Shown: positions 39,151 to 47,270, counted from the first letter of the stretch. The stretch is 64,000 nt of DNA from Cellulomonas xiejunii (GCF_024508315.1 NZ_CP101987.1:2046001-2110000), one strand, 5' to 3'. Program-made: numbers and translations. Notes: generated by a model from the letters alone, not told the origin.

Positions 39151-39282
39151 GCGAGACCATCTCCTTTGATCGTCAGTGCATCCACCCTACGCGAGTGCTT
39201 CAGCAGGAGCCCGAGGGCCAACCCGCAGACGCTGGCTCAGACCGCCCCCGCTGACTCACCTCGTGAGTACGACCGTCCTTGA

Positions 39283-39620
39283 TACGCAGGGGTGCCAGTA
39301 GGCGGCTGCGTGGTGCATCCGACGCCACGATGGAGTCGACCGCCCACTCCCCGGTACGCCAGCCGAGATGGGTTGCGACCTGCGTGAAGTCGAGAGCAGT
39401 TCCGCGCGCGCCGTCGTCGCCGCCGCGCTCGGTCACAGCCAGGCAACCGCGTTCAGCCATCAGCAGGCCGACGCCGGCACCTGGGCCCACTACGTCGCCG
39501 CGCACCGACCTCATGAGCCACGACAGCTAGCCGCGACGCGACGCCACAGCGGCGGCAATGAGTCTTTACGCTCGGCCGGACCTGTCGTCCGGTTCTCTTT
39601 CCCGAAGACTGCTTTCAGGC
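39283..39620 (+). mobile_element. miniature (internally deleted) copy of the three-gene element
   Basis: Positions 39301-39410 match 35661-35770 without gaps (81 of 110 bases by hand count, offset 3640). Positions 39410-39617 match 38702-38910, about 90% over the first 105 bp and lower afterwards with a 4-bp indel. The left-flank sequence is thus joined directly to the right-end sequence. The remains of the zinc-finger gene's last 40 codons stay readable (ALGHSQATAFSHQQADAG). It lies in tandem, in the same orientation, about 370 bp after the full element. Confidence 0.7.
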
Positions 39621-39981
39621 GCAGCGGCTCAGCAACGGGCCGTGGCCAACCCCAGGTGCGCGTCGGCATCCTGAGGCACTCCCCCGGTGGCGGCGTCGCT
39701 CGGTCCACGACGCTCGGTGACCTCGCCGGTTGCAGCTCGTGCGCGGCGCGCGACGACGCGGAGGGGGCCGCGCGGACGCCGCCCGCCACACGCGAGTGAA
39801 TCCATTGGACCCTGTGGGCGGTTTGCCGTACGCACACGTACGATCGGACCCGTCCAGGACGACGACCGTCCCCGCGGACCCGCCTCGCGCACCCGAAGGA
39901 GGGCTTCATGCCTGCCCAGTGCTCCCCCGCCCCCGGACGCTTCTGCGGCCTCGTGACGACGACATGGGCGAGGTAGGCGCG
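39621..39981 (+). other. 361-bp region upstream of the desaturase
   Basis: The first half shows no recognisable gene. A TACGAT -10 candidate (39839-39844) overlaps a symmetrical CGTACG-CACA-CGTACG block (39827-39842). A short leader ORF with a strong ribosome site follows (39908-39976) and leads into the desaturase start. Confidence 0.5.
39908..39976 (+). CDS. short leader ORF before the desaturase
   Basis: ATG 39908 with a very strong Shine-Dalgarno GAAGGAGGG (39895-39903) opens a 22-codon ORF rich in Pro, Thr and Cys. It ends with TAG at 39974-39976, only 5 nt before the desaturase ATG, in a different frame. The desaturase's own GAGG lies inside its last codons. A translational-coupling or attenuation leader peptide is plausible; no homologue is known to me. 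Confidence 0.45.
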   Translation: MPAQCSPAPGRFCGLVTTTWAR

Positions 39982-41079
39982 ATGGACACGGACCAGATGC
40001 CCGCGACCGCCGTCAGCGAAGGTGGACGGGTGCGCGACCGGGTCGTCAGCGACTTCACCGCGCTGAGCCGGACCGTCGAGGCCGCCGGGCTCCTGCGACG
40101 GCGGCACGCGTACTACTGGACGCGATTCGTCGTGCTGACCCTCCTGCTGGCCGGCCTGGTCGCCGCCCTCGTCATCGGTGGTCCGTCCTGGTGGCAGCTC
40201 GTCACCGCCGCCGTCCTCGCGGTCGTGCTGGGCCAGGTGATGTTCCTCGGCCACGACGCCGCCCATCGGCAGATCTTCGACTCCGGGCGCTGGAACGACT
40301 GGGCCAGCCTGGTGATCGCCAACCTGTACGCCGGCATGAGCTACGGCTGGTGGCAGCACAAGCACTCCCGCCACCACGCCAAGCCGAACCAGGTCGGCGC
40401 GGACCCGGACATCGGCACCGGTGCCCTCGTCTTCCACACCGAGGACCTCAAGGAGCCGCGCTCCGGGCTCGTCGGGTGGTTCACGCAGCGGCAGGGCTGG
40501 CTGTTCTTCCCGCTGCTCCTGCTGGAGGGCCTGAACCTGCACATCTCGGGCGTCAAGACGATCTTCGGGCGCGGACCCGTCAAGCGGCGTCCCGTGGAGA
40601 TCGCGTTCGTCACCGCGCGCATCGGCGGCTACCTCGCGCTCGTCTTCTGGGTGCTGCCCGTCGGCATGGCGTTCGCGTTCCTGGGCGTGCAGCTCGGGCT
40701 GTTCGGCCTCTACATGGGTGCCGTCTTCGCGCCCAACCACAAGGGCATGCCCATCGTGCCGCGCGACTCGCGCATCGACTTCCTGCGCCGTCAGGTGCTC
40801 ATGAGCCGCAACGTGCGCGGCGGCCGGCTGACCGACCTGTTCATGGGCGGCCTCAACTACCAGATCGAGCACCACCTGTTCCCGAGCATGCCGCGCCCGC
40901 ACCTGCGCAAGGTGCAGCCGACCGTCCGGGCGTTCTGCGCCGAGCGCGGCATCCCCTACACCGAGACGTCGCTGCTGGAGTCGTACGGGATCGTCATCCG
41001 ACACCTGAACGCCGTCGGTCTCGCGGCACGCGACCCGTTCCAGTGCCCCCTGACGGAGCAGTACCGCTCGGCTCGCTGA
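39982..41079 (+). CDS. membrane fatty-acid desaturase
   Basis: A 365-residue di-iron acyl-lipid/acyl-CoA desaturase with the three histidine boxes GHDAAH, HKHSRHH and QIEHH, and four hydrophobic segments (about 45-90 and 215-260). It introduces a double bond into membrane fatty acids and so may control fluidity. ATG 39982 has GAGG 8 nt upstream (39970-39973); ATG 39964 in the same frame lacks a ribosome site. Both lie within or just after the leader ORF. Confidence 0.93.
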   Translation: MDTDQMPATAVSEGGRVRDRVVSDFTALSRTVEAAGLLRRRHAYYWTRFVVLTLLLAGLVAALVIGGPSWWQLVTAAVLAVVLGQVMFLGHDAAHRQIFDSGRWNDWASLVIANLYAGMSYGWWQHKHSRHHAKPNQVGADPDIGTGALVFHTEDLKEPRSGLVGWFTQRQGWLFFPLLLLEGLNLHISGVKTIFGRGPVKRRPVEIAFVTARIGGYLALVFWVLPVGMAFAFLGVQLGLFGLYMGAVFAPNHKGMPIVPRDSRIDFLRRQVLMSRNVRGGRLTDLFMGGLNYQIEHHLFPSMPRPHLRKVQPTVRAFCAERGIPYTETSLLESYGIVIRHLNAVGLAARDPFQCPLTEQYRSAR

Positions 41080-41086
41080 CGATGCC

Positions 41087-41117
41087 GCCTCGGGCGCGCG
41101 ATCCGCGCGCTCGAGGC
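41087..41117. terminator. bidirectional terminator between desaturase and GNAT gene
   Basis: A 14-bp stem with one G-T pair and a 3-nt loop (41087-41100 with 41104-41117), between convergent genes. Confidence 0.7.
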
Positions 41118-41137
41118 ACCCGGGCCACCCTCCGACG

Positions 41138-41662
41138 TCAGTGAGGTGTCAGGCCGCCGGGGTCGGTGTGCCGCACGTACCGCTCCTCGGTCTGGTCAGG
41201 GTTCCGCGGCAGCACCTGCCGTTCGCCGGTGCGCGTGAAGCCGGCCCGGACGTACAGGTCGACCGCGGAGGCGTTGTCGTCGACGACCCACAGGGAGACC
41301 GTCGCCGCGCCCTGCGCCGCTCCCCCGCGCACCGCGGCGTCGAGCAGGGACCAGCCGACGCCCTGCCGGCGCACCTCGGGCGCGACCCACAACGACACGA
41401 CGTGCCGGTCGTCCTCAGGCGAGCCGGGCTCCTGGATGAGGGACACCAGACCCCGTGGCTCCCCCGCGTCGTCGAGCGCCATCCACGTGGTGCTGGTGCG
41501 CAGCCGCATACGCCAGTGCGACTCGGCGAACCGCTCCTCGCGCGCGAGCGACGAACCGAAGACGTCCGGCGACTCCCGCAGGGCGCGCAGCCTCACATCG
41601 CGCACGGTCGGCCAGTCGTCCTCGTCGACACGTCGGATCAGCACCGGACCAGCATGCCGCAT
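41138..41662 (-). CDS. GNAT-family N-acetyltransferase
   Basis: A 174-residue acetyl-CoA-dependent acetyltransferase. The strand-loop-helix that binds acetyl-CoA reads VSLWVAPEVRRQGVGWSLL, with the R/Q-x-x-G-x-G/A signature as RRQGVG. The late strand is WVVDDNASAVDLYVRAGF. Substrate unknown. It starts at ATG 41662. Confidence 0.92.
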   Translation of the reverse strand: MRHAGPVLIRRVDEDDWPTVRDVRLRALRESPDVFGSSLAREERFAESHWRMRLRTSTTWMALDDAGEPRGLVSLIQEPGSPEDDRHVVSLWVAPEVRRQGVGWSLLDAAVRGGAAQGAATVSLWVVDDNASAVDLYVRAGFTRTGERQVLPRNPDQTEERYVRHTDPGGLTPH

Positions 41663-41691
41663 CCGCGCCGTGGGGCTGCCCGCGACGCGCG

Positions 41692-41907
41692 TCAGGCGAT
41701 CCCGTGCCCCGTGCGCTCCTCGCCCGCGTTGCCGCGCGGGTCGGCCACCAGGGCGTCGTCGCCCGGCGAGAAGGCTCCGTCTCCCCCGTGGCCCGCGCGG
41801 TCCGGGGTGGCCCGCGCAGCATCGGCGACCTCCTCCTCGGGTCGCGGCGGGATCGTCTCGTCGTACTCGAGCTCCGGCACCTGCGCGTCATCGAACGACT
41901 CGGTCAT
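41692..41907 (-). CDS. small acidic protein
   Basis: A 71-residue, Asp/Glu/Ala/Gly-rich protein from ATG 41907, preceded by GAGGAGG. It starts MTESFDDAQVPELEYDETIPP and appears intrinsically disordered. No family recognised; the good ribosome site is the main support. It lies 29 bp upstream of the GNAT gene on the same strand. Confidence 0.6.
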   Translation of the reverse strand: MTESFDDAQVPELEYDETIPPRPEEEVADAARATPDRAGHGGDGAFSPGDDALVADPRGNAGEERTGHGIA

Positions 41908-42115
41908 GTCGGCCTCCTCACGGCGCGACCACGCTAGCCCGGGGTACGTGTCCCGGCGACCGGCCGACGGTGCCGGTTCGCTGGGCCGGCCGCCTCGGGG
42001 CACGAAGTGGCCATCCCCTCGCAGATCAGGACACATGACGCGGCCCGCCGCGCCCCATCGCGCCCGCGGCGTCCGCGTGTCGGGCGCGCGTTTCGTGAGC
42101 GGCGCCTCATCCGAC

Positions 42116-42121
42116 TACGGT
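42116..42121 (+). promoter_or_regulatory. -10 TACGGT of the parA-like gene
   Basis: Ends 6 nt before GTG 42128 and supports that start over the long upstream open frame. Confidence 0.55.
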
Positions 42122-42127
42122 GTCCGC

Positions 42128-42892
42128 GTGTTGGTCGTCGGTGTGTGCAGCCTCAAGGGCGGCGTGGGCAAGACCTCCGTGACACTAGGGCTCGCCTCGG
42201 CGGCCCTGGAACGCGGTCTGCGAACCCTCGTCGTCGATCTCGACCCCCAGGGCGACTCGACCATGGCCCTGGGGACCACGGCGGGCCGCGGTGACGTGTC
42301 GACGGTGCTCGACGCGCCGTCGCCGCAGTCGGTGGAGGCCGCGACCGCTCCGTCGTCCTGGGCGGACCACGGGCTCGACGTGCTCGTCGGGTCCGAGCGT
42401 TCCGTCCTGCACGACCGCATCGACGACTCCGACGCCGAGAGGTTGCGCCTGGCGCTGTCCTGGGCCGAGGGGTACGACCTCGTCCTGATCGACTGCCCCC
42501 CGTCGCTGGGCGGGCTGACGCGCACCGGCCTGACGGCGTGCGACCGCGCGGTCGTGGTGACGGAGCCCGGCCTGTTCGCCGTCATGGCGGTCGGCAGGGC
42601 GATGCGCACCATCGACGAGCTGCGCCGCGGCCCGGCGCCGGCGCTCCAGCCGCTGGGCATCGTGGTCAACCGGGTGCGTGCACGCTCGGTCGAGCAGGCG
42701 TACCGCCTGCAGGAGCTGCAGACGCTCTACGGCCCTCTCGTGCTGACCCCGAGCATCCCGGAGCGTGCCGCGCTGCAGCAGGCGCAGGGCGCCGCGCAGC
42801 CGGTCCACGTGTGGCCCGGGGCCGCAGCCGCGGAGCTCGCCGACGTGTTCGACCAGCTGCTCGACCGGGCGATGCGCGCGCCGCGTCGCTGA
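42128..42892 (+). CDS. orphan ParA/MinD-type ATPase
   Basis: A 254-residue deviant Walker A ATPase: SLKGGVGKTSVTLGLA near residue 8 (with the signature Lys), DLDPQGDSTMALG, and Walker B LVLIDCPPSLGGLT. No parB or parS-like gene is adjacent, so it is an orphan. A chromosomal role in positioning or segregation is possible, but the partner is unknown. Next to it on the opposite strand is the MerR/GarA block, as in other actinobacteria, where a ParA-like gene is often found here. Confidence 0.9.
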   Translation: MLVVGVCSLKGGVGKTSVTLGLASAALERGLRTLVVDLDPQGDSTMALGTTAGRGDVSTVLDAPSPQSVEAATAPSSWADHGLDVLVGSERSVLHDRIDDSDAERLRLALSWAEGYDLVLIDCPPSLGGLTRTGLTACDRAVVVTEPGLFAVMAVGRAMRTIDELRRGPAPALQPLGIVVNRVRARSVEQAYRLQELQTLYGPLVLTPSIPERAALQQAQGAAQPVHVWPGAAAAELADVFDQLLDRAMRAPRR

Positions 42893-43022
42893 CGACCGCG
42901 CGCCCGCGTCGACGCCGGCGCGCTGAAGAACCGCGCCCACGGCTCCCTGCAGGATGCCCGTGTAACGCAGGACGTCCCTGTGGAGCCGCCGCGACCTGCC
43001 GGCCGCCCCGACCTCCCAGGGC

Positions 43023-43610
43023 TCAGCCCGCGGTGCGGGCCTGGCGCCGGATCGCGAGCTCGTCGCGCGCGGACGAGGCCACGGGGGTCGCGTCGTCGTC
43101 GGCACGCTCGTTGGGCAGCTCGGCGAGCGTCCCCTCGACCTCGCGCCAGACGCGGCCGACCGCGATCCCGAAGACGCCCTGCCCACCCTGCACGAGGTCG
43201 ATGACCTCGTCCGGCGACGTGCACTCGTACACGCTGGCGCCGTCCGACATGAGGGTGATCTGGGCGAGGTCGTCGACCCCGCGCTCACGCAGGTGACCGA
43301 CCGCTGCGCGGATCTGCTGCAGCGAGACGCCCGTGTCGAGCAGCCGCTTGACGACCTTGAGCACGAGGATGTCGCGGAAGGAGTACAGCCGCTGGGTGCC
43401 GGAGCCTGTCGCGGGCCGCACGGACGGCTCGACCAGCCCGGTGCGGGCCCAGTAGTCGAGCTGCCGGTACGTGATGCCCGCGGCCCTGCACGCCGTCGGA
43501 CCGCGGTAGCCGGTCGTGACGTCGAGGTCGGGCAGGTCGTCGTCGAACAGCAGGCCCTGCGCGTGCTGCGGGATCGTGCCGGAGTCGTCGGCACTCTCGT
43601 TGCGGATCAC
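43023..43610 (-). CDS. MerR-family regulator (Rv1830-like)
   Basis: A 195-residue regulator with an N-terminal MerR winged HTH (GYRGPTACRAAGITYRQLDY, then WARTGLVEPSVR and GTQRLYSFRDILVLKVVKRL) and a helical/effector C-terminus. GTG 43610 has GAGGGAGGG just upstream; the longer frame lacks one. It lies downstream of the bifunctional nuclease gene in the same block as in mycobacteria, where this gene is required for normal growth and division. Confidence 0.9.
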   Translation of the reverse strand: MIRNESADDSGTIPQHAQGLLFDDDLPDLDVTTGYRGPTACRAAGITYRQLDYWARTGLVEPSVRPATGSGTQRLYSFRDILVLKVVKRLLDTGVSLQQIRAAVGHLRERGVDDLAQITLMSDGASVYECTSPDEVIDLVQGGQGVFGIAVGRVWREVEGTLAELPNERADDDATPVASSARDELAIRRQARTAG

Positions 43611-43766
43611 GGGGCCCTCCCTCGACGGCGCTGCGAGGCGGCCGTACTGTGCTGGTTCTTCCGCCACGCTAGGCCTGCGCGGTCAGGGGCGCAACGAACG
43701 CGGCCCGGCGTGTCGTGCGCGCAGTCTCACCTTCAGGTGGAGATCGAGGTTCTTCACCCGGTCGGC

Positions 43767-44291
43767 TCAGCCGTCGCGGCCCCCGCCCTCCGGCCCCGGG
43801 TCCCTTCCCGTCTCGAAGTCCTCGGCCGACACGTGGTCGAGGAACTCCCGGAACTGGGAGATGTCGTCCTCGCTCGCCGCGGGCCGCAGCTCGACGCCGG
43901 CCAGTGCGACGACCTCGGCCGAACACAGCACAGGGCACGCGAACCGCAGCGCGACCGCGATGGCGTCGGAGGCCCTCGCGTCCACGTGGCGCCCCGACGC
44001 GAGAACCAGTGCCGCGTGGAAGACCCCGTCCTCGAGCCTCTTGATCTCGACGTGGTCGACCGCCGCGCCTGCGGCCAGCAGCGCGTCGCGCAGCAGGTCG
44101 TGCGTCATGGGTCGCGGTGGGACGATCCCCGCCTGCGCCGAGGCGATCGCCGACGCCTCCGAGGGGCCGATGAGGATCGGCACGAGCAGGGCGGCGTCGG
44201 GATCCAGCAGCAGCACGACGATCTCATCGTCGGCCAGGTGCGTGCGCACACCGACGACCTCGACAGGGACCATCTCGGGTTCTACGCCCAC
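43767..44291 (-). CDS. bifunctional nuclease domain (DUF151) protein
   Basis: A 174-residue protein of the BFN/DUF151 family, with the characteristic VPILIGPSEASAIASAQAG and the later SGRHVDARASDAIAVALRFACPV (split: SGRHVDARASDAIAV, ALRFACPV). The C-terminal 30 residues are acidic and variable. The start could be GTG 44291 or ATG 44273. It lies between two MerR genes, a conserved actinobacterial arrangement; the physiological role is not established. Confidence 0.92.
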   Translation of the reverse strand: MGVEPEMVPVEVVGVRTHLADDEIVVLLLDPDAALLVPILIGPSEASAIASAQAGIVPPRPMTHDLLRDALLAAGAAVDHVEIKRLEDGVFHAALVLASGRHVDARASDAIAVALRFACPVLCSAEVVALAGVELRPAASEDDISQFREFLDHVSAEDFETGRDPGPEGGGRDG

Positions 44292-44367
44292 ACGGACACG
44301 CTACGTCGCTCCGGGCGCGACGTCTGCCGGGAGCACGGAGGACCGGCCCGCCGGAGGTGACCCGACG

Positions 44368-45129
44368 TCACGGGGCCAGGTCGTGGACCGCCGACCGGAC
44401 CAGTGCCGTGTGCATCCGCGCACACAGCTCCCCGACCTCGGCCGCGAGCGTGCCCGCGCGTGCGCGCGACGAGACGCTGCGCTGTCCGCGCCATGGCGCG
44501 ACGACCTGCTCGACGAGGTCGGCCTGCCGGTCCGCCGACGCGCGGAACGTCCGCAGGTGGCGCGGGTCGATGCCGTGGTCGGCCAGCGACGCCGCGACCG
44601 TCACGACCTCACGCGCCCAGGGGTCGAACACGCCGCGCGGCCCGGGCCGCAGCACTCCCTGCGCGACGAGCTCCGAGACGAGCTCCACCCCCACGCCGGC
44701 GTCCTGCGCGAGCCGCTCGGCGGTGAGCAGATCGGCCGTCGGCGCGACACCGTCACTCGTCGCGAGGCGCGCGCGGGACGGCGACTCCTCGTCCTCGCCC
44801 GCGTCGAGCGCGGCAAGACGCTCCCCGATGACCTTCAGGGGCATGTAGCGGTCCCGCTGCTGCACCAGGACGAAGCGGAGGCGTTCCACGTCCGCCGGCG
44901 AGTACTGCCGGTAGCCCGCGGGCGTGCGTACCGGGTCGACCAGCCCCTGCTCCTCGAGGAAGCGCAGCTTCGACGTCGTCACCGCGGGGAACTCGATGCG
45001 CAGGGCTGCGAGCACGTCCGAGATGCGCATCGAGGCGCGGCGCGAGATCCCCCGGGGCCACGGCTCAGCCGCGGCCCCGGCCGGAACCTGCTCGACCGCT
45101 GCGCTCACCGCGCGCTCAGGAGGCGTCAC
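44368..45129 (-). CDS. ftsR: MerR-family regulator FtsR (Rv1828-like)
   Basis: A 253-residue regulator. The MerR HTH is at about 33-105 (MRISDVLAALRIEFPAVTTS, KLRFLEEQGLVDPVRTPAGY, RQYSPADVERLRFVLVQQRD), followed by a coiled/sensor C-terminus. Synteny with garA upstream identifies it with the Corynebacterium FtsR / M. tuberculosis Rv1828 group, an activator of ftsZ. Starts within garA, overlapping its end by 14 bp. Confidence 0.88.
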   Translation of the reverse strand: MTPPERAVSAAVEQVPAGAAAEPWPRGISRRASMRISDVLAALRIEFPAVTTSKLRFLEEQGLVDPVRTPAGYRQYSPADVERLRFVLVQQRDRYMPLKVIGERLAALDAGEDEESPSRARLATSDGVAPTADLLTAERLAQDAGVGVELVSELVAQGVLRPGPRGVFDPWAREVVTVAASLADHGIDPRHLRTFRASADRQADLVEQVVAPWRGQRSVSSRARAGTLAAEVGELCARMHTALVRSAVHDLAP

Positions 45130-45586
45130 GGTGAGGGCTGGGGTGGAACGTCATCCGGTACTTGCCGATCTGCACCTCGTCCCCGGGGCGCAGCACGACC
45201 GCGTCGATGCGCGCCCGGTTGACGTACGTGCCGTTCAGCGACCCGATGTCGCGCACGATGAACTGCTGCCCGTCACGCACGAACTCGGCGTGCTTGCGCG
45301 ACACCGTCACGTCGTCGAGGAAGATGTCGGCACTGGTGCTGCGCCCGGCCGTCGTGCGCTCCGCATCGAGCAGGAATCGCGCGCCCGCGCTCGGCCCACG
45401 CTGCATGAGCAGCAGAGCCGACGTGGGGGGCAGCGCGTGCACCGCTGCGGCCTCGTCGCTGGTCAGACCGACCGCGGGGGCCTCGGTCTCCGCGGGCTCC
45501 ACGGAGCCGAAGGTCATCGTCGTGTCCGGACCGTCGGTCCGGTAGGCGGGCAGAACGCCGTCCGGCGCTCCTCGATCGTCGCTCAT
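45116..45586 (-). CDS. garA: FHA-domain protein GarA/OdhI
   Basis: Phosphothreonine-binding regulator that, when unphosphorylated, inhibits 2-oxoglutarate dehydrogenase and controls glutamate metabolism. The 156 residues include an N-terminal tail with a TTM-T phospho-acceptor candidate (DTTMTFGSVE, resembling ETTSVFR of GarA/OdhI) and a C-terminal FHA domain (about 60-150) with GRSTSADIFLDD, SRKHAEF and GSLNGTYVNR. ATG 45586 has GGGAGG 5 nt upstream. Translationally coupled to ftsR. Confidence 0.93.
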   Translation of the reverse strand: MSDDRGAPDGVLPAYRTDGPDTTMTFGSVEPAETEAPAVGLTSDEAAAVHALPPTSALLLMQRGPSAGARFLLDAERTTAGRSTSADIFLDDVTVSRKHAEFVRDGQQFIVRDIGSLNGTYVNRARIDAVVLRPGDEVQIGKYRMTFHPSPHRDAS

Positions 45587-45726
45587 GCGCACCTCCCGTG
45601 TCGGTCGCGGGCACCCCGTGCGAGCGCGCTCGCCGTCGACCCAGCCTTGCGGGACTCACCCTATGCGGTGTCGACGCGCGCGCGCAGCACGCGGACGGCG
45701 CTGGTCGGGTGACTCGGCCCCGGACT

Positions 45727-46941
45727 TCACCCCTCGTCGGACGCCGGTGAGGCGTGCTCGGGCTCGTGCGGGGTCCGGACGGCGGTGACGTCGACCCGGT
45801 CAGACTTCTCGACGGTGCCCCGCCCGCCGTCGGCCCGCACCCGGACGAGGGCGCCGCCGGGGATCTCCAGCGCCGGCGCGATCGTGTCAGGGTCGCCGAT
45901 CACCGACCACCGGAACGGCGAGCGGAGCGTGGCTCCATCGAGCTCGACCGCGCCACGGGTACCGGTGAAGGCGCTGCTCGCGGTGATGCGGTGCCCGTTG
46001 AGCTCCATCGCCTCCGCGCCCGCGTTCCGCAGCTCCTCGAGGACGTGCAGCATCGTCGCGGGTCGGATCTCGCCGTCCGGCTCCGTCAGGGTGATGCGCA
46101 CGCCCGGACCCGTCGCGGGCAGCCGCCCGGTGAGGATTCCCTGCATCGCGGCCGTGCGACGGGCGGCGTCGAGCGCTGCCTGCTGCCGGTCCGAGCCCGA
46201 CAGCAGCTCGTCGCGCTCCCGCTGCAGGTCGAGGGACTCCTGCTCGAGCTCGTCGGTGCGAGTGGTCGTCTCGTCCAGGAGCCGGACGAGGTCGTTCTGC
46301 CGCAGCGCACCCAGCTGCGTGTCGGTGGCCTGGCGCACCTGGACGACGAGCGCGAACCCCAGCAGCGCGCACAGGGCGGCGGTGATGAGCTGACCCTGCG
46401 TCGTGCGGGGTCGCATGGCGTGCCCGAGCCGCGCCCAGCCCGACCGGGCCGGACGCACCGCCGCCGCGGACGGGGGGCCCTGGCTCGACTCGCCGCCTGC
46501 GTCGTCGACGCCGTCGACCGACCCGTCGCCGTCCGGGCCCTCGTCGGGCGACCGGACGGCGAGCGGCTCGTCGGCGTCCGAGAGCAGGTCGTCGGCGTGC
46601 AGGTCGTCGGCGTGCAGGTCGTCGGATCCGCCGTCATCCGATCCGCCGTCATCCGATCGGTCGTCATCCGATCGGTCGTCGCGCGCGGCGCCGACCGGCG
46701 GCTCGTCGGGGTGCTCGACCGGCAGCACGTCCTGCGCCGGTGCGTCCTGCTCGTCCGGCGACTGCGCGGCCACGACGGGCATCGACCGCTCGTCCGCGTC
46801 CGCGTCCAGGTCCGGGTCGCCGAGCGGCAGAGCACCCAGACCCAGCGGGTCGCGCGGGTCGATCACGGGACCGTCGTCGAGCGGCGTCTCCGTGTCCGGC
46901 TCTCCGGAGGGGTCGGGACGGGTCCCGTCCGCGCTGGTCAT
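45727..46941 (-). CDS. DUF881 protein with acidic repeat domain
   Basis: A 404-residue protein in three parts. A highly acidic, repetitive N-terminal half (about 1-165) includes Asp/Ser/Gly and Asp/Leu/His repeats. One membrane helix follows near 180-200 (LITAALCALLGFALVVQV). Then comes a DUF881 domain (about 210-380) with a coiled-coil start and ATGPGVRITLTEPDG. It matches mycobacterial Rv1825 by domain and position. The acidic domain would be cytoplasmic. Its ATG overlaps the stop of the small basic protein (ATGA). Confidence 0.9.
   Translation of the reverse strand: MTSADGTRPDPSGEPDTETPLDDGPVIDPRDPLGLGALPLGDPDLDADADERSMPVVAAQSPDEQDAPAQDVLPVEHPDEPPVGAARDDRSDDDRSDDGGSDDGGSDDLHADDLHADDLLSDADEPLAVRSPDEGPDGDGSVDGVDDAGGESSQGPPSAAAVRPARSGWARLGHAMRPRTTQGQLITAALCALLGFALVVQVRQATDTQLGALRQNDLVRLLDETTTRTDELEQESLDLQRERDELLSGSDRQQAALDAARRTAAMQGILTGRLPATGPGVRITLTEPDGEIRPATMLHVLEELRNAGAEAMELNGHRITASSAFTGTRGAVELDGATLRSPFRWSVIGDPDTIAPALEIPGGALVRVRADGGRGTVEKSDRVDVTAVRTPHEPEHASPASDEG
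46588..46680. repeat. 15-bp tandem coding repeats in the DUF881 gene
   Basis: Two units of GTCGTCGGCGTGCAG followed by about four units of a diverged GATCCGCCGTCATCC / GATCGGTCGTCATCC repeat. On the minus strand they encode the Asp-rich repeats; the repeat number could vary by slippage in frame. Confidence 0.75.
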
Positions 46942-47270
46942 GCCTTGAACAGGTGCCGGCGGATCGACGCGGCGTTGGAGAAGATGCGGATGCCGAGCAC
47001 CACGATCACGGCCGTCGTCATCTGCGACCCGACACCCAGCTGGTCGCCCAGGAAGACGATCAGCGCGGCCACGACGACGTTGGACAGGAACGAGGTGAGG
47101 AAGACCCGCTCGTCGAAGATCCCGTCGAGGTAGGCGCGCAACCCACCGAACAGCGCGTCGAGGGCAGCGACGACCGCGATAGGCAGGTACGGCTGGAGGT
47201 TGGCGGGAACCGTCGGCTCGATGAGCAGGCCCGCGAGCACGCCGAGCACGAGCCCGATCACTGCGATCAC
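46938..47270 (-). CDS. small basic protein Sbp (DUF1290)
   Basis: A 110-residue membrane protein with three hydrophobic segments (about 2-22, 27-45 and 60-95) and the conserved LPIAVVAALDALFGGLRAY. It is the Sbp/DUF1290 family, found between two DUF881 genes as in Rv1823-Rv1825 and in Bacillus near ftsZ. It overlaps both neighbours by 4 bp. Function is not established; a link to cell division is proposed for the family. Confidence 0.92.
   Translation of the reverse strand: MIAVIGLVLGVLAGLLIEPTVPANLQPYLPIAVVAALDALFGGLRAYLDGIFDERVFLTSFLSNVVVAALIVFLGDQLGVGSQMTTAVIVVLGIRIFSNAASIRRHLFKA

Noticed and set aside
39200..39514. A minus-strand ORF across the miniature copy
   Set aside because: It runs antisense through the decayed zinc-finger gene remnant; similarity to a frame in the left flank is explained by DNA homology.
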